Shown: piece by piece, positions 8,562 through 15,800 of the stretch | Numbering within the stretch: the stretch's first letter is position 1 | How the letters are laid out: each line of letters starts with the position of its first letter | Assembly: GCF_015674855.1 (NCBI RefSeq) | Contig: NZ_JADMLG010000010.1 | Span: forward strand, 186,001-250,000 | Length of the DNA: 64,000 bases | Origin: Nocardia bovistercoris | GTDB lineage: Bacteria > Actinomycetota > Actinomycetes > Mycobacteriales > Mycobacteriaceae | Direction of reading: 5' to 3' | Program-made: the position numbers and the translations under genes | Notes under the pieces: generated by a model | Told to the model about the DNA's origin: nothing | What the model saw: the letters and a program-made list of their open reading frames with translations, nothing else | Databases searched by the model: none

Positions 8562-9160
8562 TCGGCCTCTACCACCCGGGGCATTCGATCCTGCATCGCC
8601 TCCCCGCGCGGTTCAAGCTGCCGGTGCTGTTCCTCGCGATCGTGGCGGCCACGGTCGCGCTGCGCACACCGCTCGAGGTCCTGATCGCCGCGGTGGCGGT
8701 CGGCGCGCTGTTCGCGCTGGCGCGGATTCCGTGGCGCACGGCGCTGGCCCAGCTGCGGCCGGTGGTGTGGATGTTGTCGGTGATCGCGGTGTTCCAGGTG
8801 CTGATCACCTCGCCGCAGCGCGCGGCGGTGGTGTGCGGGGTCCTGCTGATCTCGGTCGCGGCGGCGGCACTGGTCACCCTCACCACGCGGGTGAGCGACA
8901 TGCTCGACGCCGTGACCAGCGCGCTCGGCCCGCTGCGACGCTTCGGCGTCGACCCCGACCGCCTGGGACTGCTGCTCGCCCTGGCGATTCGGTGCGTGCC
9001 GCTGCTGGCGGGCATCGTGCACGAGGTCGCCGAGGCGCGCCGCGCACGCGGATCGGAATGGTCGATGACCGCGCTGGTCACCCCGGTACTCGTGCGCGCG
9101 CTGCGCACCGCCGACGCCCTGGGTGAGGCGCTGGCCGCGAGAGGAGTCGACGATGAGTGA
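8558..9160 (+). CDS. bioN: Biotin ECF transporter transmembrane protein BioN (EcfT family)
   Basis: A 200-residue hydrophobic protein with about five membrane segments. The Ala-Arg-Gly motifs that couple EcfT to the ATPases are visible as ARG in RRARGSEW, and again near the C-terminus as AARGVDDE. ATGA overlap with bioM and an eight-base overlap with the next ligase show operon structure. It links BioM to BioY in the cytoplasmic membrane. Confidence 0.92.
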   Translation: MIGLYHPGHSILHRLPARFKLPVLFLAIVAATVALRTPLEVLIAAVAVGALFALARIPWRTALAQLRPVVWMLSVIAVFQVLITSPQRAAVVCGVLLISVAAAALVTLTTRVSDMLDAVTSALGPLRRFGVDPDRLGLLLALAIRCVPLLAGIVHEVAEARRARGSEWSMTALVTPVLVRALRTADALGEALAARGVDDE

Positions 9161-10538
9161 CCTGCTGACCGAGCGGATCGCGGTTGCGGCGCACCGCGAT
9201 CCGCACGCGGTCGCCGTGCGCGCCGCGTCCGACCGCGTGCACTACGGCGAATTCTGGCGCCGGGTGACCCGCACCGCGGCCGGTCTGCGCGGAATGCGCC
9301 GGGTCGCGGTGCTGCCGACCTCCGATATCGAATCCCTGGTGATCGTGACGGCGGCGATGCGGGCGGGCGTCGCGGTGGTACTGCTGCACCGCCACCTGCT
9401 CGCCACGCAACTGGCCCGCGTGCTCGACCTCGCCCGACCCGGCGCCGTCGTGGCCGCGCCGCGACAGCACGCGCGACTGCGCAGGCTCGGCCACGCGCAC
9501 ACGGTCACCGCCGCCGACCTCGAATCCGACGGCACGCCCGAATCGGCGCATCCGGATTCCGAACTGCTGGTCGGCATCACCTCCGGCACCACCGGCGAGC
9601 CGAAACTGTTCGTGCGCGACCAGAAGTCGTGGGCGGCGACCCTTGACCGCAGCGATCAGGTCTTCGACATCGCCGCCGGTGACCGCGTATCGGTGCCCGG
9701 CGTGCTCGACCACACGCATTTCCTCTACGGCGCGCTGCACGCGCTGACCCGAGGGGCGAGCGTCGACCTGCGCCCGGTGACCGACGCGCTCGGCGACGGC
9801 GCGACCCACCTGTACTCGGTGCCGACCATCGCCTGGGATGTGGTGCGCGGCGGCGGCGGACCGTTCCCGCTGGTGCGGGAGGTGCTGTCCTCGGCGGCGC
9901 GCTGGCCGCGGGCCGGACGCGAGGCGTTGCGGCAGACCCTGCCGAACGCCACCCTCACCCACTTCTACGGCGCCTCCGAACTCAGCTTCGTGTCTTTCGA
10001 CCGCGGTGTGGACGACCGCTCGGCCGGACAGTTGTTCGACGGCGTCGACGCCGAGATCCGCGACGGATCGGTCTATGTCCGCAGCGACATGCTCTTCGAC
10101 GGCTACCTCACCGACAGCGGCCGCACCGGCGGACCGGTCGACGGCTGGATGACCGTCGGCGACCGCGGCGAGGTCGACGGCCGCGCGCTGACACTGTTCG
10201 GCCGCGCGAGCGAGATGCTGATCCGCGCCGGACTGAATGTCGAACCGGCGGAAGTGGAATCGGCGTTGACCGCGCTGCCCGGCATCGGCGAAGCGGCCTG
10301 TATCGGCATCCCCGATCCGCGCATGGGCGAGGTGCCGGTGGCCGCGATCGTGGTCGACGGCGACCCGCCCCCGATCGCCGAGATCTGGCGACACCTGCGC
10401 GCCACCGTGCCGACCCCGAGCATGCCGGTACGCGTGCTGCCGGTGGCGAGTCTGCCCCGCACCCCGCGCGGCAAACTCGACAAGCGGGCGCTGCGCGAGA
10501 TATTCAGCACCGCAACGGAATCCGACGGCCCGCGATAA
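9153..10538 (+). CDS. AMP-forming acyl-CoA ligase, second copy of the biotin operon
   Basis: A 461-residue ANL-family enzyme. The ATP loop is ITSGTTGEPKLF with the canonical Lys. HFYGASE, the TVGDRGEVDGRALTLFGRASE hinge segment and the terminal PRTPRGK Lys motif are present, so it should be catalytically competent. The ATG at 9153 follows GAGAGGAG at suitable spacing and overlaps the bioN stop by eight bases. It closes the operon. Its architecture parallels the shorter ligase at 5657-6766, and the two may be paralogues acting on related acids or have split functions. The substrate cannot be read from sequence; a carboxylate handled with biotin is suggested by context. Confidence 0.88.
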   Translation: MSDLLTERIAVAAHRDPHAVAVRAASDRVHYGEFWRRVTRTAAGLRGMRRVAVLPTSDIESLVIVTAAMRAGVAVVLLHRHLLATQLARVLDLARPGAVVAAPRQHARLRRLGHAHTVTAADLESDGTPESAHPDSELLVGITSGTTGEPKLFVRDQKSWAATLDRSDQVFDIAAGDRVSVPGVLDHTHFLYGALHALTRGASVDLRPVTDALGDGATHLYSVPTIAWDVVRGGGGPFPLVREVLSSAARWPRAGREALRQTLPNATLTHFYGASELSFVSFDRGVDDRSAGQLFDGVDAEIRDGSVYVRSDMLFDGYLTDSGRTGGPVDGWMTVGDRGEVDGRALTLFGRASEMLIRAGLNVEPAEVESALTALPGIGEAACIGIPDPRMGEVPVAAIVVDGDPPPIAEIWRHLRATVPTPSMPVRVLPVASLPRTPRGKLDKRALREIFSTATESDGPR

Positions 10539-10551
10539 CCGGAACCGACCG

Positions 10552-10571
10552 CCGCGACCGCTTCGTCGCGG
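10552..10571. terminator. Hairpin between convergent operon and P450 gene
   Basis: CCGCGAC, a six-base loop and GTCGCGG form a seven-base-pair GC-rich stem in the 51-base gap between two convergent genes. There is no T-run on either side, so termination efficiency is uncertain. Confidence 0.35.
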
Positions 10572-10589
10572 GGTCGACCTCCGGCACGG

Positions 10590-11831
10590 TCAAACCACCA
10601 GCGGCGTCGTCGGTGTGAAGACGACCGGAAGCGCGGTCAGCGCCCGGTGGAACGGACCGGGACGCCACGCGGGCGGTTCCTCGTCCGGGTCGAGCCGCAT
10701 CTCGGGCAGCACATCGAGCAACTGGTCGATCGCCGACTGCGCGATCAGATAGGCCAGCGACTGCGCGGGACAGGCGTGCGGGCCGATGCCCCACGCCAGG
10801 TGGGCGCGGTTGCCGGTGAGGTCCTCGGCGCGGATCGCCGGATCGTTGTTGCAGGCGGCCATGCTGATGACCACCGGCTGGTGCGCGGGCAGCCACACGT
10901 CATCGATCAGAATCGGCTGACGCGGATAGGTGACCAGCAGGTTCGCCAGCGGGGGGTCGTTGAACAGCACCTCGTCCAGCGCGTCACGCGAGGACAGGTT
11001 GCCCGCGACCACGCTGGCGCCGAAACGATCGTCGGTCAGTAGCAGCAGCAGCGTGTTCACGATCAGGTTGAGTTCGTACTCGATCCCGGTGCCGTAGACC
11101 TGCGAGACATGGTGCGACACTTCGACATCGTCGAGCGGGTGGGTGAGCAGCACCGAGGTGAGATCGGCGCCGGGCTCGGACTTCTTGACCGAGACCAGCC
11201 GCGAGAGCGCCTCGCTCAGCAGTTGATTGCCCTGCTCGGTGTCCGCGCCTTCGAACAGCGCCGCCGTGCCCGCGGCGACCTGTCTGCCGATATCGTCCGG
11301 GCAACCGAGAATATGGTTGGTCGCGGCGAAGGCGAGCGGGAACACGTACTGGCTGATGAGATCGGCCTTGCCGTCCCCGCAGAACGAGTTGACCAGGTCC
11401 AAGGCCGTGCGCTCCACCGCCTGTCTGGTGGCGAACAGGTCGACCCGCCTGATGCTGTCGGTGATGGCCTGCCGATACCGCGCGAACTCCAGCCCGGTGC
11501 TGCGACTGGCCATCGGCCGCCATTCCAGCAGCGGCAGGATCGGGCAGTCCTCGGGGACGCCCTGCTGCCAGGCGCGCGGGTCGGCCGGGAAGTGTTCGGG
11601 ATCGTTGAGCACGCGCACGGCGGTGCGATACGAGATCACCAGGGTGGCGGGCACATCGGGGGCCAACTCGACCGGGGCGAGCGAGCCGTATCGGTCGCGC
11701 ATCATCCGGTAGAAGGCGTGCGGGTCGGCCGCGAATTCGGCCGAATGCAGGGGAACGCGCGGTTCGTCGGAAAGGATCGGTGAGCCGTGGGAGACCGGGC
11801 AGGACCGGTCGACGGCAGGTGGTGTGCTCAA
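10590..11831 (-). CDS. Atypical cytochrome P450 lacking ExxR (CYP157-like)
   Basis: A 413-residue P450-fold protein. The haem Cys is at residue 354 in WGIGPHACPAQSLA, but the Gly normally two residues after the Cys is absent. The I-helix shows GTGIEYELNLI instead of the AGxxT acid/alcohol motif. Where ExxR should be, the sequence reads DEVLFNDPP, with no Arg partner. Loss of ExxR is known in the CYP157 family of streptomycete conservons, which this resembles. No conservon genes (histidine kinase, roadblock, GTPase) are adjacent. The start is TTG, preceded by GGGAG seven bases upstream. It may bind haem and a ligand, or act with a partner P450, rather than be a normal monooxygenase. Confidence 0.85.
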   Translation of the reverse strand: MSTPPAVDRSCPVSHGSPILSDEPRVPLHSAEFAADPHAFYRMMRDRYGSLAPVELAPDVPATLVISYRTAVRVLNDPEHFPADPRAWQQGVPEDCPILPLLEWRPMASRSTGLEFARYRQAITDSIRRVDLFATRQAVERTALDLVNSFCGDGKADLISQYVFPLAFAATNHILGCPDDIGRQVAAGTAALFEGADTEQGNQLLSEALSRLVSVKKSEPGADLTSVLLTHPLDDVEVSHHVSQVYGTGIEYELNLIVNTLLLLLTDDRFGASVVAGNLSSRDALDEVLFNDPPLANLLVTYPRQPILIDDVWLPAHQPVVISMAACNNDPAIRAEDLTGNRAHLAWGIGPHACPAQSLAYLIAQSAIDQLLDVLPEMRLDPDEEPPAWRPGPFHRALTALPVVFTPTTPLVV

Positions 11832-12026
11832 GCAGAACTCCCGGGTATCTTTCTGAGCTACGGATTTGGGGAAAGAGTCACGCTGGCCGAGACGGTTCCC
11901 GCGCCGTTGATCCGGACGGCATCGGAGACGCGTCCATGCTACGACGCCCGCGGCGTGCCGGAGTGCCGAGCCGAATGCGGCGAGCCGTGCGCCGATGCGG
12001 CGGGAGTACCCGCACCGGCGCTCCGA

Positions 12027-12578
12027 TCAGGGCCGCGGCGGTGCGAAGGGCAGCGAATCGGAATCGTGGACAGTGACGAGGATTACGGCGTCGCCGAACG
12101 GTTCGTCGCGGCGCGCGAGCCGATGCGCCAACCGCGCCAGCGGAATTCGCCACCGATACTTGGCGTCGAGCTCCGAGCGCACATACGGCAACAGCGTGCC
12201 CGCCGTCACCAACTGCGCGTGCCCCTCACGCTGCCGCGACCCGAGCACCGGACTGCCACGCCAGTCACCCGGCTGCACCAACACCCGCTCGTCGGTGGCG
12301 AACTGGTCGGCCTCCGCCGAACGCGACGACACGCTGAACGCGAGTTGCCCCGCACCCACCGGCACCACCAGCCTCGGCACCGTCACCAACTTGCGCGGCC
12401 CGACCACCGGCCGCGCCGCCAACACCGTCCTCGCCTCCCGCCACAACGCCGTGACCGGCGAAGGCTCCCGCGCGGGCGTGCGCATCCGGTGATACCCGCG
12501 CGGCGCGGGCCGCGCGATCAACTCGCGTTCGACGGGAATCTCACGGTGGGCGGGAACATCGATCAGAGTGCCGGTCAT
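12027..12578 (-). CDS. Conserved-looking hypothetical protein
   Basis: A 183-residue protein of unrecognised family. The ATG at 12578 follows GGAAGG at about ten bases. The N-terminal half is Arg- and Pro-rich with no membrane segment. The C-terminal half, from about residue 70, has an alternating hydrophobic pattern (KLVTVPRLVVPVGAGQLAFS; YRWRIPLARLAHRLARR; AVILVTVHDSD) suggestive of a compact alpha/beta domain. It is transcribed divergently from the large SF1 helicase at 12833 and may belong to the same island or be an unrelated border gene. No function is proposed. Confidence 0.6.
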   Translation of the reverse strand: MTGTLIDVPAHREIPVERELIARPAPRGYHRMRTPAREPSPVTALWREARTVLAARPVVGPRKLVTVPRLVVPVGAGQLAFSVSSRSAEADQFATDERVLVQPGDWRGSPVLGSRQREGHAQLVTAGTLLPYVRSELDAKYRWRIPLARLAHRLARRDEPFGDAVILVTVHDSDSLPFAPPRP

Positions 12579-12792
12579 CGCATCCGAACCTTCCGGTGAC
12601 GAAATCGGTGGCGGGCACGACGAATCGGTGCGGCCCCGTCGCCGAACCCGATCCCCACCTCGCGCGCCCGACCGTCCGCACGGACGACGAACCGCGAGTG
12701 CGAGACCACGACCATCGTGGTGGACGTACCTGCCCGTGCTCCACCAGCCATACCCGATGACAGCGACGATAATCACAGTTCGGGCCGGGCGA

Positions 12793-12825
12793 TACAGTCG
12801 CCATGTCGTGACAGGACAGGAGGAG
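12793..12825 (+). promoter_or_regulatory. Possible -10 box and strong ribosome binding site deciding a TTG start
   Basis: AGGAGGAG at 12818-12825 is a near-perfect Shine-Dalgarno sequence seven bases before the TTG at 12833. It supports that codon as the start of the SF1 helicase despite the rare initiator. A TANNNT-type TACAGT at 12793-12798 could be the -10 box; no good -35 was seen. Confidence 0.5.
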
Positions 12826-12832
12826 TGGGACT

Positions 12833-15800
12833 TTGGGTGACGGGGCGACGGTCGAGCCGGATGCCGTGATGGTGGATCGCGGTGCCCGGCTGTTCGAGTA
12901 TCTGGCGCAGGTGCAGGGTATCGGTTCGACGCGAATGTCCGATCTCGCCGATTCCGGGTCGGTGACATGGTTGGCGAATCTGCCGGGCCATCACACGGTC
13001 CGGTACGCCCCCGCTTCGGATGGGCCGTTCCTGGTGGTCGGCAAGGTACAGGTGGAGCAGCCGCCCGCGGTGGACCCGCGGTTGGCGGGCCTGCTCGCCG
13101 CCGCCGACACCGAGGACCCCGACCGGGAACCCACCCTGCGGGACCGGCGTCACGGTGCGGGCGGCGCACAGCGGGCCGCGCACGATCCCGAGATCGCGGC
13201 ACTGTTCGACGAGTGGTTGGCGCGGTGGCGGATGTGGGCGCTGCGGGCACGACCCGATGTCGCCGCGCAACAGCTGTACCGTCACCTCTACCAGTGTCAT
13301 GTGACACTCGGCGTTGCTGCGGAATCGCAGGAGGCGGTGCTCGGAGTCGGCTGCCTGTCCTGGAGTCCCGAGGGACACGCCGCAGTGCGCCGACACATGC
13401 TGAGTGTGCCGGTCACCGTTGGTTTCGACGCCGATTCCGGCGAGGTCAGCGTGAGCGTGCTGACCGAGGCGGGCGTGGGCGGGATGAGCGTCGAATTGAT
13501 GGAGTTCCTCGACAGTGCCAAGGTGTGCGCGCCGACGGGATTGCGCGAGGCGGAACGTTCGGCTCGCGAGAACGACATCGATCCGCTGGATCGCGCGGCC
13601 GTCGGCGCCCTCGTGCGGCGGATGGTCCACAGTGTGGATCCGGCGGCGACCTACCTCGACGACATGACAGCCGCCACCGCGACGCGAACACCGGTGGCCA
13701 CCTACGCGCCCGCCGTGATCGTGCGCCCGCGTGGCCGCCGCGGTCTGGAGCGACTCCTCGGATCCATTGCCCGGCGCATCCGCGAGCGGCGAGCCCTTCC
13801 GGACGGACTCCGCGATCTCGTCGACCCCGACCACGTGCCCGCACCGGTGTCCGACGCCGATGACGGGGCCATCGTCAGGGACGGAACGGATTGTTTTCTG
13901 CCGTTGCCGCTCAACGATGTTCAGCTACGCATCCTCGACCATGTCGACAATCACGCGCACACGGTGGTGCAGGGTCCGCCGGGGACCGGCAAGACCCATA
14001 CCGCCGCCGCGTTGATCACCCACCTGCTGGCGCAGGGCAAGCGGGTGTTGGTCACCGCGCAGACCGATCGTGCCCTGGAGGAGGTGCGGGGAAAACTCCG
14101 CGAGGAGATCCGGCCGTTGTGCGTCTCGGTGGTGGGCGCCTCGCGGGAATCGTTCGCCGACCTCGAATCAGCGGTGCGAACGATCTCCAAGATGGCCGAC
14201 GACCACGATCCGAAGGTCTCGGCGGCGCGCGGCGAGAAGGCACGGCTGCGGATCGCCGATCTGCGTGCTCGGCGTGCCGATGTGCGGCAGCGGCTCTCGC
14301 GTGCCCGCGAGCTCGAGGTCGCGCGCCACGATGTCCGCGGTTACCGCGGGACGCTGTCGGACATCGTCGTGCGGCACCGTGCGCAGGCGCGACACCACGC
14401 GTGGGCCACCGATCTGTTGCCCGCGCGGGTCGACGTGCCGTTGCCGGTGGACGGTGCGGAGGTCGAGCAATGGCGGCGGTTGCTGCTCGATGAAACCCTG
14501 CGCGACCCGGAAGTGCGGGCGCCCGCGCTGATCCGCGCCGACGAGCTGACATCCGCGCACGAGATGCGCGGATGGTTCGCGCGCCGTGCGAGCGCCGCGT
14601 CCCGGTGCCGCGAACTGGAAGCGGCAGGCCGCAGTTCGTGGGCCATCGGGATCACCGAGCTCCAGCCGCACGTGCGAGCCGAATTGCGCGGTCTGATCTG
14701 TGAGATGGACCGGGTGGCGACCGAGGAGGAATCCGCTCGCGAACCCTGGATCCGGCAGGCCGTCGCGGACCTGCGCGCGGGCCACGCCGCCCAGTGGCAC
14801 ACCCGAGCCGAGGAGATCGACGCGCTGCTGCGCTCCGCCGAAGGCTGTGCCGCCGAGGTCGGGATGACCGAGGTCACCGTCGCGGGCGAGGATCACGGGC
14901 CGCTGGTGGCGCTGGCGGAGAAGCTTATCGCACACCTGGCGGAGAACGACGCGATCAAGACCAACGCGGACGGCTCACCGAAGATCGGGTTCCGCACGCC
15001 GCGCATCGTCAAGGAAGCGGCGCCGTTGTTCGAGCGGGTTCGTGTCGACGGCCGCATCCCCACCACCGAGGCGCCGCTGCGGATCTTCTGCCGCGCCGAG
15101 GAAGCCATCAGGTTGCTGCACCGGCTCGACGCCATGTGGTTCGGTGTGCTGGTCCCGCCGCCCGCCGCCGTGACCATCGGTGGTCGGCTGGCCTGGCACC
15201 GCGATGCCCACGCCAGAATCGTGCGGTTGACCCAGTTCGACGGCCGCTTGCGGGCCGCGGGGACGACGCTGCGCGAATACGGTCTGGCGGAACCGGATTG
15301 GGCCGATGCCCGGTCGGTGCGGTGGCTGCTCGCGGCGTTCGACGCGGTCGCCGCGATGGACGAACTGCGGGCAGCCGACGTGCCGATCGAGGCTGTGCGT
15401 TCGCGATTGCGTGGCCTGCGAAGTGATCCCGGGAGTACGGCGACGATCGCCGCGGCCTGCGCGGCGATCGAACACGGGGACGGCGATGCCTACGCCGCGG
15501 CGGTGGCACGGCTGGCCGTGGTGGACGGCGCGAGGCAGCGCTACGGGCGGCTGCGGGCTCTCGAGGCTCGCATGTCGGCGTTACCCGCGCTGCGTTCGGC
15601 CGTCGAGGCGACCCCGAGCGATCCGAAGTGGGCAGCCCACGCGGCCGAGCTGTCGGCGGCCTGGGACTGGGTCGCGGTCGGCGGGTGGCTCGCCGACGAG
15701 TCGGACGCGGAGGTGAACGACCTGTTCACCGCGCTCGACGACATCGAGTCCGGACTGCGCGCGGCCGCCACCGACCTGGCGGTCCAGAAATCCTGGGATC

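Noticed and set aside
10590..12578. Conservon around the ExxR-less P450
   Set aside because: None of the expected neighbours (histidine kinase, roadblock protein, small unknown, GTPase) is encoded on either side.
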